A DNA stretch of 16,661 nt from Bacteroidaceae bacterium (GTDB lineage: Bacteria > Bacteroidota > Bacteroidia > Bacteroidales > Bacteroidaceae). The notes under the pieces were generated by a model. The model was not told where the DNA came from and made no database searches. It saw only the letters and a program-made list of their open reading frames with translations. Positions 1-8,286 of the stretch are shown here, piece by piece. Each line of letters starts with the position of its first letter. The first letter of the stretch is position 1. The stretch spans positions 1-16,661 of the forward strand of contig JAEDMP010000053.1 in assembly GCA_016302965.1 (NCBI GenBank), written 5' to 3'. The position numbers were made by a program, and so were the translations under genes.

Positions 1-1241
1 AGGAGCGTCGCGAACAGCAACTGAGAGCCTATGAGAACCAGCAGAAGGAAATAGCTGACATCAAGGATTTCATCGAGCGGTTCCGTTACAAGCCCACCAA
101 GGCCGTGCAGGTGCAGAGCCGTATCAAGCAGTTGGAGAAAATCGTGCCCATCGAAATCGACGAGGTGGACCGCAGCAGTCTGCGCCTGAAGTTCCCGCCC
201 TGTCTGCGCAGCGGTGACTATCCCGTTATCTGCGATGAGGTGAGCAAGACATACGGTAGCCATCAGGTGTTCGGACACGTCAATCTCACCATCAAGCGCG
301 GTGAGAAGGTGGCGTTTGTGGGCCGCAATGGTGAGGGTAAGTCCACGCTTGTGAAATGTATCATGGGTGAGATTCCCTTCGATGGCAGTCTGAAGATTGG
401 CCACAATATCCAGATTGGCTATTTCGCCCAGAACCAGGCACAGCTGCTCGACGAGAACCTGAGTGTCTTCGAGACCATCGACCGTGTGGCCACAGGTGAC
501 ATCCGCCTGCGCATCAACGATATCCTGGGGGCCTTCATGTTTGGCGGTGAGGCCTCGGAGAAGAAGGTGAAGGTGCTGAGCGGTGGTGAGCGCAGCCGCC
601 TGGCGATGATCCGTCTGTTGCTCGAACCTGTCAACCTGCTCATTCTCGATGAGCCGACCAACCATCTCGATATGCCTTCCAAGGACGTGCTGAAAGAGGC
701 AATCCGCGCCTTCGACGGCACCGCGATAATCGTCAGCCATGACCGTGAGTTCCTGGATGGCCTTGTAACCAAGGTCTATGAGTTTGGCGGAGGGTGTGTG
801 CGAGAGCATATCGGTGGCATTTATGACTATCTGCGTCAGGCACAACTTGAGGCTCAGGAGCGTCAGTCGGCCCTTTCGGCATCGCCCACGGTGCAGATGT
901 TATCAGCCAAGTCATCCGGTACACAAGGGACTGGTGCCCCAGCGACAGATTCGCAATCCTCTGCCTCACGGGTGACGGCTGAATCAGCTCAGATGAGCTA
1001 TCAGGAGCGCAAGGAACTGCAGAAAAAGAAGAGTAGGGTAGAGAAGGCACTCAAGGCTTCGGAAGAGAAGATTGCCAAATTGGAGGCACGTCTCGCCGAA
1101 CTTGATGCCATCCTGTTGCAGCCCGAGAAGGCATCAGACATGAAACTCGTCAACGAGTATACCGAGGTGCAGCAGCAGCTCGATGCAGAGATGGAGCAGT
1201 GGGGCACCCTTGGTGAGGAACTGGAGGCGTTCCAGCTATGA
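1..1241 (+). CDS. ABC-F family ATP-binding protein (5' partial)
   Basis: This is the C-terminal 412 codons of an ABC-F ATPase; the reading frame is open back to position 3, so the start and the first ABC domain lie outside the window. ABC-F proteins are soluble, have no membrane domain and mostly act on ribosomes (translation factors or antibiotic protection). Visible in order: the inter-domain linker (KPTKAVQVQSRIKQLEKI), then the second ABC domain with Walker A GRNGEGKST (about 321-347), signature LSGGERSRLAM (from about 576), Walker B LLILDEPTNHLD (about 633-668) and H-loop SHDREF. A low-complexity Ser/Ala/Gln stretch and a charged coiled-coil tail follow, as in Uup/YheS-like members. The GTG at 105 is an internal valine codon, not a start. 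The subgroup cannot be fixed from half a protein. The M13 peptidase follows 56 bp downstream with no visible terminator or promoter between. Confidence 0.93.
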   Translation, partial: ERREQQLRAYENQQKEIADIKDFIERFRYKPTKAVQVQSRIKQLEKIVPIEIDEVDRSSLRLKFPPCLRSGDYPVICDEVSKTYGSHQVFGHVNLTIKRGEKVAFVGRNGEGKSTLVKCIMGEIPFDGSLKIGHNIQIGYFAQNQAQLLDENLSVFETIDRVATGDIRLRINDILGAFMFGGEASEKKVKVLSGGERSRLAMIRLLLEPVNLLILDEPTNHLDMPSKDVLKEAIRAFDGTAIIVSHDREFLDGLVTKVYEFGGGCVREHIGGIYDYLRQAQLEAQERQSALSASPTVQMLSAKSSGTQGTGAPATDSQSSASRVTAESAQMSYQERKELQKKKSRVEKALKASEEKIAKLEARLAELDAILLQPEKASDMKLVNEYTEVQQQLDAEMEQWGTLGEELEAFQL

Positions 1242-1297
1242 CCGGACTGAACCATCTATGATGAAAATCATACATATATTAAATAAATAACGAAAAG

Positions 1298-3328
1298 ATG
1301 AAAAAGATTTTAACCATTTGTGCCTTTGCCTCCCTGACCATGGCATCGGCCGCCCAAGACTATCAGACGGGCATCAGCTTGGAGAACCTTAACCTCAAGG
1401 CCAATCCCGCTGAAGATTTCTTCGAGTATGCCTGCGGCGGATGGATGAAGCTGCATCCGCTGCCTGCCGCCTACTCCCGCTACGGCAATTTCGACCTGCT
1501 TCGCGAGGAGAACGACAAGCGTATCAACGGCATCCTGAAGGAACTGCAGGAGAAAAACTACAGCGAGGGAACCGTAGAGCGTAAACTCAGTGACCTCTAC
1601 AAACTCTCGATCGACTCTGCCCGCCGTGAGCAGACGGGCATCAATCCCATCCTTCCCCGGCTGAAACAGCTCGAGCAGGCCTCTACGGTGGACGAACTCT
1701 TCCAGATACAGCTCGAGATGGCACCCTACGGCGACAACGAGTTCTTCGGTTCCTATATCGGTGCCGACGAGAAGAACGCGACCCGCAACATCCTCAATGT
1801 GGTGCAGGGCGGCATCACCCTCGGCCAGAAAGACTATTACCTCGACCAGGATGCAGCCACCACCGCTATCCGCGAGGCCTACAAGAAACACATCGTGCGC
1901 ATGTTCCGGATGGTGGGATATGACGAACAGGCAGCCACGGCCAAGATGGAGAACATCCTTCGTCTGGAGATGACACTGGCCAAGGCCTCCAAGTCGATGG
2001 CCGAACTTCGCGATGTAGAGGCCAACTACAACAAGATGACCCTTGGCGAGTTTGCCAGCCGCTATCCCCATGTGCGCCTGGAACGCCTGATGAATGCAAC
2101 AGGCGTGCCGTCTGTCCACCTGCAGGAACTGCTGGTGGGTCAGCCCGCCTTTATGGACACCGTTGAGCAGATGCTTGCCACCATCACCCCCGCCGAATAC
2201 CGTGACTACATGCAGTGGGGTGTCATCATGAGTTCGGCCAACTATCTGAACAACGCGATGGCTGAGGCCCATTTCGACTTCTTCGGCAAGACCATGGGCG
2301 GCCGCAAGGAGATGTTCCCGCTCTGGAAACGCGCCACCTCACAGGTAGAGGGCATGATGGGACAGGCGCTGGGCAAAATCTATGTGGACAAGTATTTCCC
2401 CGAATCTTCCAAGGAGCGCATGGTCACCCTCGTGAAAAACCTGCAGACCTCGCTCGGTGAGCGCATCCGCCAGCAGGACTGGATGGACGATGAAACCAAG
2501 GCCCGCGCCATCGACAAACTCGAGTCGTTCTATGTGAAGATTGGTTATCCCGACCAGTGGAAGGACATGAGCGGCATCGTCATCGACCCCTCCAAGTCCT
2601 ACTATGAGAACATCGAGCTCTGCCGCAAGTTCTGGACGGCCTTCGAGATTGAACACAAGGCTGGCAAACCGGTCGACCGCGACGAGTGGTTCATGAATCC
2701 TCAGACCGTCAATGCCTACTATAACCCCACCACCAACGAAATCTGTTTCCCCGCCGGCATCCTGCAGCCGCCTTATTTCGATCCCGAGGCCGATGATGCC
2801 TTCAACTACGGAGCCATCGGTGTGGTGATTGGTCATGAGATGACCCACGGTTTCGACGACCAGGGCCGTCACTACGACAAGAACGGCAACATGACCGACT
2901 GGTGGACAGCCTCCGATGCGGCCAAGTTTGAGCAGCGTGCCAACGTGTGTGTCGACTTCTTCAACCAGATCAACGTGCTGCCCGACCTCAAGGCCAACGG
3001 CCGGTTGACACTGGGTGAGAATCTCGCCGACCATGGTGGTCTGAAGGTTGCCTTCAATGCCTTCCGCCATGCCACCCGCGACCAGAAACTGAAGAAGCGC
3101 GACGGCTTCACGCCCGAGCAGCGTTTCTTCCTCGCCTATGCCGGACTGTGGGCAGGCAACATCAACGAGGAGGAAATCCGCAACCGCACCAAGAGCGACC
3201 CCCACTCGCTGCCCCGCTGGCGTGTGAACGGAGCTCTTCCCCACATCGACGAATGGTATGAGGCCTTCCATGTGAAGAAGTCTTCGCCACTCTTTATCCC
3301 TGCTGCCGAGCGTGTGTCGCTCTGGTAA
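1298..3328 (+). CDS. M13 family zinc metallopeptidase (neprilysin/PepO-like), secreted
   Basis: A 676-aa protein of the usual length for bacterial M13 endopeptidases (neprilysin, PepO), which cut short peptides outside the cytoplasm. A signal peptide is clear: MKK, a hydrophobic core, and a likely cut after ASAA near residue 19. The N-terminal M13 domain fills about 30-410 and the catalytic domain about 460-676. The zinc site is complete: HEMTH at residues 513-517 gives two His ligands and the catalytic Glu, and GENLADHGG supplies the third ligand Glu574 and Asp578. The substrate-binding NAYY motif is present near residue 470, and the protein ends in the family's C-terminal Trp. No promoter of the local type is visible in the 56-bp gap after the ABC-F gene, so co-transcription is plausible. 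The substrate is not predictable. Confidence 0.95.
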   Translation: MKKILTICAFASLTMASAAQDYQTGISLENLNLKANPAEDFFEYACGGWMKLHPLPAAYSRYGNFDLLREENDKRINGILKELQEKNYSEGTVERKLSDLYKLSIDSARREQTGINPILPRLKQLEQASTVDELFQIQLEMAPYGDNEFFGSYIGADEKNATRNILNVVQGGITLGQKDYYLDQDAATTAIREAYKKHIVRMFRMVGYDEQAATAKMENILRLEMTLAKASKSMAELRDVEANYNKMTLGEFASRYPHVRLERLMNATGVPSVHLQELLVGQPAFMDTVEQMLATITPAEYRDYMQWGVIMSSANYLNNAMAEAHFDFFGKTMGGRKEMFPLWKRATSQVEGMMGQALGKIYVDKYFPESSKERMVTLVKNLQTSLGERIRQQDWMDDETKARAIDKLESFYVKIGYPDQWKDMSGIVIDPSKSYYENIELCRKFWTAFEIEHKAGKPVDRDEWFMNPQTVNAYYNPTTNEICFPAGILQPPYFDPEADDAFNYGAIGVVIGHEMTHGFDDQGRHYDKNGNMTDWWTASDAAKFEQRANVCVDFFNQINVLPDLKANGRLTLGENLADHGGLKVAFNAFRHATRDQKLKKRDGFTPEQRFFLAYAGLWAGNINEEEIRNRTKSDPHSLPRWRVNGALPHIDEWYEAFHVKKSSPLFIPAAERVSLW

Positions 3329-3340
3329 TGACTTGATTGC

Positions 3341-3381
3341 ATAAAGAAACCCGACCGGCAAAGACGGTCGGGTTTCTTTAT
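3341..3381. terminator. Perfect 17-bp hairpin, bidirectional terminator
   Basis: ATAAAGAAACCCGACCG (3341-3357) and its exact reverse complement (3365-3381) flank a 7-nt loop. The GC-rich core sits on A/T-rich outer arms, so either strand gives a stem ending in a U-rich run. It lies between the convergent ends of the M13 peptidase (3328) and the Nfn-type gene (3431), so it can serve both. Confidence 0.9.
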
Positions 3382-3430
3382 GGGGTGCGCAAGGGCGATG
3401 TGAGAGCAACAGCATGTCTGATGCCTGTGC

Positions 3431-5713
3431 TTATTCGCCTCGTAACATCTTGTCCATACCATCGGCTGCCTTACGGCCGTCACCCATGGCAAGAATGACG
3501 GTGGCTCCGCCACGCACGATGTCGCCACCGGCAAACACATCGGGGCGAGAGCTCTGCATCTGCTCGTTCACGGCGATGGTGTTCTTGCGGCCCAGTTCCA
3601 GTCCAGGGATGGATTTGGGAACGAGAGGGTTGGGAGATACACCTACAGCCACAACCACCTGGTCAACGTCGAGTCTTACTGTCTTGCCCTCAACGGGTAC
3701 CGGACTGCGGCGTCCGCTGGCATCGGGCTCGCCCAGTTCCATCACCTGAAGGATGGCGGCACAGACAGCACCCGTCTCGTCGGCCAAATATTCGATGGGA
3801 TTATGAAGAGTCAAGAACTCAATGCCTTCCTCTTTGGCGTGCTTCACCTCCTCGAGTCGGGCTGGCATCTCGGCCTCTGAGCGGCGGTAGACCAACGTCA
3901 CCTCAGCGCCAAGGCGCTTGGCTGTGCGGCATGAGTCCATGGCAGTATTGCCTCCGCCCACCACCAGCACCCGCTTGCCCAGGTTGATAGGTGTGTCGGT
4001 TTCGGGGTTGGCGGCATCCATCAGGTTCACACGTGTCAGATACTCATTGCTCGACATGATGTTGATGGCGTTCTCGCCCGGGATGCCCATGAAGTTGGGC
4101 AGTCCGGCGCCCGAACCCACAAAGATGCCTTTGAAGCCTTCCTCTTCAAGTTGCTCCACTGTGAGTGTTTTGCCGATGATACAGTCGGTAGTGAACTTCA
4201 CACCCATCTTTGCCAGATTGTCAATCTCCACGTCAACGATACGGTTGGGCAGACGGAACTCTGGAATACCATATTTCAGCACACCGCCAATCTCGTGGAG
4301 AGCTTCAAATACATGAACTTCATAGCCCTTCTTGGCCATGTCGCCGGCAAAACTCAGTCCCGAGGGGCCGGAGCCAACTACTGCCACCTTCATGCCGTTG
4401 GCCGGAGCGATGTCGGGCAATGCTGCTTGTCCGCTCTCGCGCTCATAGTCGGCGGCAAAGCGCTCCAGATAACCGATGGCCACTGCGGGCTCGTTCATCT
4501 TCAGATGGATGCAACGGCTTTCGCATTGTTTCTCCTGCGGACACACGCGGCCGCAGACGGCTGGCAATGCCGAGGTCTGTTTCAGCACACGGGCGGCAGA
4601 CAGGAAGTCGCCCCGCTCGATATTCTTTACAAAAGAGGGGATATTGATACCCACTGGGCAACCCTCAACGCATGATGGTTTAGCGCAGTCGAGACAGCGC
4701 TTGGCCTCGGTCATTGCCATTTCGCGGGTCAGTCCGATGTTCACCTCCTCGGTGCGAGTAGTAGCGCGGTAGGCAGCATCGAGCTCGGGCATCACGACAC
4801 GCTTGATGGCGGTACGCTCTTTAGGTTTCATGCTGGCGCGGAGTTCGCGGCGCCATTCGCTGTCGCGATCGGTGAGTGAGGATGCGTGGGCAGCAGCCTC
4901 ATAATGCTCCAGTTCCTCTCGTTCGGCACGTTTGAAGGTTCCCATGCGCTTGAACATCTCGTCCCAGTCAACCTGGAATCCGTCAAACTCCGGACCATCG
5001 ATACAAACAAACTTGGTTTTGCCGCCAATGGTCAGTCGGCAGGCACCGCACATACCGGTACCATCGACCATAATCGTGTTGAGCGACACATCGGTGGGGA
5101 TATTGTATTTTTGCGTGAGCAGGCAGCAGAACTTCATCATGATGGGAGGACCAATGGCAAAGGCCTTGTCGATGTGAGGCTCCTGACGGATGAACTGCTC
5201 GATACCTGCGGTCACTACACCCTGCTGGCCGTAAGAGCCGTCGTCGGTCATGATGATGAGCTCGTCGCTGTAGCGGCGCACTTCGTCTTCGAGGATTACC
5301 AGCTCGCGGCTTCGTCCGGCGATGACCGAAAGCACCCGGTTGCCAGCCTCCTTCAGCGCCTTGATGATGGGCAGCATCGGTGCCACGCCCACACCGCCTC
5401 CTGCGCAGATGACGGTGCCGAAACGCTCGATATGGGTTGGGTTGCCCAAGGGACCCACCACATCGGTAATCATATCGCCCACCTCCAGGTCGCAGAGTTT
5501 TACAGACGAGAGACCCACCTTCTGCACCACGATGGTAATCGTGCCGCGTGCGGGGTCAGCGTCGGCAATAGTCAGCGGCATGCGTTCACCTTTGCTTCCC
5601 ACTCTTACGATAATAAAATTGCCGGCCTTGCGGCTCTTGGCAATCAGCGGAGCCTCAATCTCAAAAAGAAAAACTTTTTCAGAAAACTGCTCTTTTCTTA
5701 CAATTTTGTTCAT
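3431..5713 (-). CDS. nfnAB: Fused NfnA/NfnB-type NADH-dependent ferredoxin:NADP+ oxidoreductase (often annotated DHODB electron-transfer subunit / glutamate synthase small subunit)
   Basis: A 760-aa single-chain fusion. Residues 1-280 are a ferredoxin-reductase-like module related to PyrK/NfnA: FAD motif RMPLT (44-48), NAD-binding GGGVGVAP (105-112), and a [2Fe-2S] site made of Asp217, Cys222, Cys225 and Cys237. The one-Asp, three-Cys pattern is the hallmark of NfnA. Residues 300-760 are GltD/NfnB-like: two [4Fe-4S] motifs (C340, C343, C348, C352; C387, C391, C397, C401), FAD site GSGPSGL (447-453), NADPH site GGGNTAMDS (586-594) and the closing FAD motif GGDI (729-732). Nfn couples NADH, NADPH and ferredoxin by flavin-based electron bifurcation in the cytoplasm. 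No glutamate synthase large subunit and no pyrD lies next to it, which favours Nfn over either traditional name. The start ATG at 5713 sits about 47 nt below a predicted start site. The fusion is common in Bacteroidota; the Nfn role is inferred from the ligands. Confidence 0.9.
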   Translation of the reverse strand: MNKIVRKEQFSEKVFLFEIEAPLIAKSRKAGNFIIVRVGSKGERMPLTIADADPARGTITIVVQKVGLSSVKLCDLEVGDMITDVVGPLGNPTHIERFGTVICAGGGVGVAPMLPIIKALKEAGNRVLSVIAGRSRELVILEDEVRRYSDELIIMTDDGSYGQQGVVTAGIEQFIRQEPHIDKAFAIGPPIMMKFCCLLTQKYNIPTDVSLNTIMVDGTGMCGACRLTIGGKTKFVCIDGPEFDGFQVDWDEMFKRMGTFKRAEREELEHYEAAAHASSLTDRDSEWRRELRASMKPKERTAIKRVVMPELDAAYRATTRTEEVNIGLTREMAMTEAKRCLDCAKPSCVEGCPVGINIPSFVKNIERGDFLSAARVLKQTSALPAVCGRVCPQEKQCESRCIHLKMNEPAVAIGYLERFAADYERESGQAALPDIAPANGMKVAVVGSGPSGLSFAGDMAKKGYEVHVFEALHEIGGVLKYGIPEFRLPNRIVDVEIDNLAKMGVKFTTDCIIGKTLTVEQLEEEGFKGIFVGSGAGLPNFMGIPGENAINIMSSNEYLTRVNLMDAANPETDTPINLGKRVLVVGGGNTAMDSCRTAKRLGAEVTLVYRRSEAEMPARLEEVKHAKEEGIEFLTLHNPIEYLADETGAVCAAILQVMELGEPDASGRRSPVPVEGKTVRLDVDQVVVAVGVSPNPLVPKSIPGLELGRKNTIAVNEQMQSSRPDVFAGGDIVRGGATVILAMGDGRKAADGMDKMLRGE

Positions 5714-5765
5714 ATTTGGTTATGATTTGTGATAATTCGTTGGATGAATCAACCTGTTTCAGATG

Positions 5766-5773
5766 CAAAGGTA
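5766..5773 (-). promoter_or_regulatory. Predicted promoter -7 element of the nfnAB-type gene
   Basis: Read on the minus strand this is TACCTTTG followed by CA, an exact match to TAnnTTTG. I see no clear TTTG at 19-21 bp upstream; the nearest is a TTTC at about 23 bp. The leader to the ATG at 5713 would be about 47 nt. Confidence 0.6.
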
Positions 5774-5836
5774 ATAAAAAAAAGGGGATAGCCCATGAAA
5801 TGTCTGACAATTTTTTAGAAATTCTTGTGTCCTTTA

Positions 5837-5867
5837 TTTGTTTTCTTGCCATTTTTTACTAACTTTG
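5837..5867 (+). promoter_or_regulatory. Predicted aspS promoter (Bacteroidota -33/-7)
   Basis: TTTG at 5837-5840 and TAACTTTG at 5860-5867 are separated by 19 bp, a perfect match to the Bacteroidota housekeeping consensus. The predicted start site near 5871 gives a leader of about 30 nt to the ATG at 5900. It also rules out the longer reading frame that begins at TTG 5825. Confidence 0.8.
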
Positions 5868-5899
5868 CAGACAAAAACACTATCATTATATATATTAAT

Positions 5900-7660
5900 A
5901 TGTATAGAACAAACACTTGTGGAGAGCTCAGACTCTCTGACGCAGGAAAACAGGTGACACTCGCCGGATGGGTGCAGCGTAGCCGCAGAATGGGAGGTAT
6001 GACCTTTGTAGACCTGCGCGACAGATATGGTATCACGCAGTTAGTATTCAATGAGGCTGTTGACGTTCAGCTCTGTGAGCAGGCCAACAAGCTGGGTCGC
6101 GAATTTTGCATCCAGGTTTCCGGCACGGTGAGCGAACGCGAAAGCAAGAACGCCAAGATGCCCACCGGCGACATCGAGATTATCGCTTCTCAGCTCAACA
6201 TTCTCAGCGAGAGTGCAACGCCCCCCTTCACCATCGAAGACAATACTGACGGAGGCGACGACATCCGCATGAAATATCGATATCTTGACCTGCGCCGCCA
6301 GGCCGTACGCCGCAATCTGGAACTGCGACACAGGCTCACGATTCTTATCCGCAACTTCCTGGATGCAGAGAAATTCATCGAAGTGGAAACCCCCATCCTC
6401 ATCGGTTCTACCCCCGAAGGAGCGCGCGACTTTGTCGTGCCCTCGCGCATGAACCCCGGGCAGTTCTATGCCCTGCCCCAAAGTCCGCAGACGCTCAAGC
6501 AGCTGCTCATGGTGAGTGGTTTCGACCGCTACTTCCAAATAGCCAAATGTTTCCGAGACGAAGACCTGAGAGCCGACCGCCAGCCCGAGTTCACCCAGGT
6601 GGACTGCGAGATGAGTTTTGTAGACCAGGAAGATGTCATCTCGCTCTTCGAGCAGATGATGCGCCACCTGTTCAAGGAGGTGAGGGGAGTGGATCTTCCC
6701 GAAAAGCTCACCCAGATGACTTGGTACGAGGCTATGGCTCGCTTCGGCAGCGACAAGCCCGACTTGCGTTTCGGCATGGAGTTTGTAGAACTGATGGATG
6801 TGCTCAAGGGAACGGGCAACTTTGCCGTCTTCGACAGCGCCAACTATATCGGTGGCATCTGTGTGCCTGGATGTGCCGGCTACACCCGCAAGCAACTCGA
6901 CCAACTCACCGACTTTGTGAAGCGCCCGCAGGTGGGTGCCAAGGGTCTTGTCTACATCAAGTACAATGAAGACGGAACTGTGAAGTCGAGCATCGACAAG
7001 TTCTACACCCCCGAACAGCTCGCACAGGTGAAGCAGAAGATGGGAGCCAACGACGGCGACCTCGTGCTCATCCTCTCCGGTGAGCAGGTGAACAAGACGC
7101 GCGTGCAGCTCTGCACTCTCCGTCTCGAGATGGGCGAGCGCCTCGGACTGCGCGACAAGAACCGCTTCGAGTGTCTGTGGATTGTCGACTTCCCCCTCTT
7201 TGAGTGGAGTGATGAGGAACAGCGCCTCATGTCGACCCACCATCCATTCACCATGCCCAACCCCGACGACATTCCCCTGCTCGAGACCAAACCAGAGTGT
7301 GTGCGTGCAAAGGCTTATGATTTCGTATGCAACGGTATTGAGGTGGGCGGCGGCAGCCTGCGTATCCATGACAGCCGTCTTCAGGAGAAGATGTTCCAGA
7401 TTCTCGGTTTCACACCCGAGAAGGCCATGGCCCAATTTGGATTCCTCATCAATGCCTTCAAGTATGGAGCACCGCCACATGCTGGTCTTGCCTTCGGATT
7501 GGACCGCATGGTGAGCATCTTTGCCGGACTCGACTCCATCCGTGACTGTATTGCCTTCCCCAAGAATAACAGTGGGCGTGACGTGATGCTCGACGCTCCC
7601 AGTGCCATCAGTCCCGACCAACTTGATGAACTTCAGCTTGAAGTACATCTCAAAGAATGA
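5900..7660 (+). CDS. aspS: Aspartate--tRNA ligase
   Basis: A 586-aa class II aminoacyl-tRNA synthetase that charges tRNA-Asp (EC 6.1.1.12), of normal length for the bacterial type. The N-terminal OB-fold anticodon domain begins CGELRLSDAGKQVTLAGWV. Motif 1 lies in the RHRLTILIRNFLD region, followed by the flipping-loop region ALPQSPQTLKQLLM. Motif 2 is FRDEDLRADRQPEFTQVD. The bacterial GAD insertion domain occupies the middle, and motif 3 is GLAFGLDRMVS near the C terminus. The frame stays open upstream to TTG 5825, but ATG 5900 (MYRTNTCGELR) fits family N termini and lies downstream of the predicted promoter, so I chose it. No Shine-Dalgarno is seen; the leader is A/T-rich. It is a single-gene unit between divergent nfnAB and the hairpin at 7699-7738. 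Whether it discriminates against tRNA-Asn cannot be read here. Confidence 0.98.
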   Translation: MYRTNTCGELRLSDAGKQVTLAGWVQRSRRMGGMTFVDLRDRYGITQLVFNEAVDVQLCEQANKLGREFCIQVSGTVSERESKNAKMPTGDIEIIASQLNILSESATPPFTIEDNTDGGDDIRMKYRYLDLRRQAVRRNLELRHRLTILIRNFLDAEKFIEVETPILIGSTPEGARDFVVPSRMNPGQFYALPQSPQTLKQLLMVSGFDRYFQIAKCFRDEDLRADRQPEFTQVDCEMSFVDQEDVISLFEQMMRHLFKEVRGVDLPEKLTQMTWYEAMARFGSDKPDLRFGMEFVELMDVLKGTGNFAVFDSANYIGGICVPGCAGYTRKQLDQLTDFVKRPQVGAKGLVYIKYNEDGTVKSSIDKFYTPEQLAQVKQKMGANDGDLVLILSGEQVNKTRVQLCTLRLEMGERLGLRDKNRFECLWIVDFPLFEWSDEEQRLMSTHHPFTMPNPDDIPLLETKPECVRAKAYDFVCNGIEVGGGSLRIHDSRLQEKMFQILGFTPEKAMAQFGFLINAFKYGAPPHAGLAFGLDRMVSIFAGLDSIRDCIAFPKNNSGRDVMLDAPSAISPDQLDELQLEVHLKE

Positions 7661-7698
7661 CCCTTGCGCTGATTGTCAGCGAAATACATAGTTCTGAA

Positions 7699-7738
7699 TG
7701 CGCCTTCTTTCTTGACCTATATCAAGAAAGAAGGCGTA
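7699..7738 (+). terminator. Hairpin terminator after aspS
   Basis: CGCCTTCTTTCTTGA (7701-7715) pairs perfectly with 7722-7736 across a 6-nt loop, and a G-U and a U-A pair extend the stem by two. No run of T follows directly, so termination efficiency is uncertain, but its position 40 nt after the aspS stop fits a transcript end. Confidence 0.7.
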
Positions 7739-7784
7739 AGTGTAATAGAAACACTTTAAGCAGATATATTTCTTGCAAAAAAAT

Positions 7785-7815
7785 TTTGTCAGATTCAAAA
7801 AAAGTCATAATTTTG
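7785..7815 (+). promoter_or_regulatory. Predicted promoter of the DUF2582 winged-helix gene
   Basis: TTTG at 7785-7788, a 19-bp spacer, and TAATTTTG at 7808-7815 form a perfect -33/-7 match. The predicted leader to ATG 7888 is about 70 nt and A-rich. Confidence 0.8.
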
Positions 7816-7887
7816 CAAGCAGATTGAGGTACTATAGTATCAAAATATCACAAAAATACGAATAAGTTATTCAAAACAAAAGAAATT

Positions 7888-8190
7888 ATGGCAGAAAAAA
7901 AGACGACAAAGAAGGCCGCTGTGAAAGAAACCGCAGAGGTGAAGAAGGCTCCCGCCAGGAGAGCTTGTGGCGCAAAGAAGGCAGCAGCCGCTCTCGTGCT
8001 GACAGCAGAAAACGTAGGATTCAAGGCTGGTGACGTTTATCAGGCTCTGGCAGCCAACGGTGAGGCTCTTACCGTGAAGGAGATTGCCAAGCAGGCCAAG
8101 ATTACCGAGGAAGAGACCCTCATTGGTATGGGCTGGTTGTTCAAGGAAGGCAAGATTGTTGCTACCGATGACAAGGTGAGCCTCGCATAA
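7888..8190 (+). CDS. Winged helix-turn-helix protein (DUF2582-like) with Lys/Ala-rich N-terminal tail
   Basis: A 100-aa basic protein. Residues 1-35 are a Lys/Ala-rich tail (nine Lys and two Arg) that looks disordered and resembles the tails of histone H1-like bacterial proteins. Residues 38-100 match the small winged-helix family DUF2582: LTAENVGFKAGDVYQAL (first helix), an HTH segment LTVKEIAKQAKITEEETLIGMGWL, and a short wing KEGKIVATDDKVSL. Family members are widespread in Bacteroidota and lack a firm function; DNA or nucleoid binding is inferred from fold and charge. It has its own consensus promoter and a strong terminator, so it is probably transcribed alone and possibly abundantly. 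A single Cys27 lies in the tail. Confidence 0.88.
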   Translation: MAEKKTTKKAAVKETAEVKKAPARRACGAKKAAAALVLTAENVGFKAGDVYQALAANGEALTVKEIAKQAKITEEETLIGMGWLFKEGKIVATDDKVSLA

Positions 8191-8227
8191 AGCTATCTAT
8201 CAGGTATATAGAAAACAAAATAAGGTG

Positions 8228-8266
8228 AAAAGGTTGGTGAATCTTGAGGGATTGCCAGCCTTTTTT
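8228..8266 (+). terminator. Intrinsic terminator after the DUF2582 gene
   Basis: AAAAGGTTGG (8228-8237) pairs with CCAGCCTTTT (8255-8264), ten pairs with one G-U wobble and partial pairing inside the loop. The T run at 8261-8266 makes a classical intrinsic terminator 38 nt after the stop codon. Confidence 0.8.
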
Positions 8267-8286
8267 GTCGTCTTATTCCAGCGCTG

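Noticed and set aside
1264..1293. Nine-codon leader frame before the M13 peptidase
   Set aside because: Too short and A/T-driven; there is no run of regulatory codons or hairpin to suggest attenuation.
3431..5713. NADPH-dependent glutamate synthase (GltD) as the primary call
   Set aside because: The N-terminal NfnA-type module, its Asp/3-Cys cluster site and the lack of a gltB neighbour fit Nfn better; GltD-like homology is real but shared by both.
4886..5725. Plus-strand open frame of 279 codons opposite nfnAB
   Set aside because: It is antisense to the conserved FAD and iron-sulfur domains; no recognisable protein features.
5825..5899. Upstream extension of aspS from TTG 5825
   Set aside because: The predicted promoter and start site lie inside it, and the family N terminus matches ATG 5900.
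6041..7648. Long minus-strand open frame (535 codons) opposite aspS
   Set aside because: It mirrors a well-supported synthetase gene; its translation is compositionally odd and shows no domain. It arises from codon bias in the plus-strand gene.
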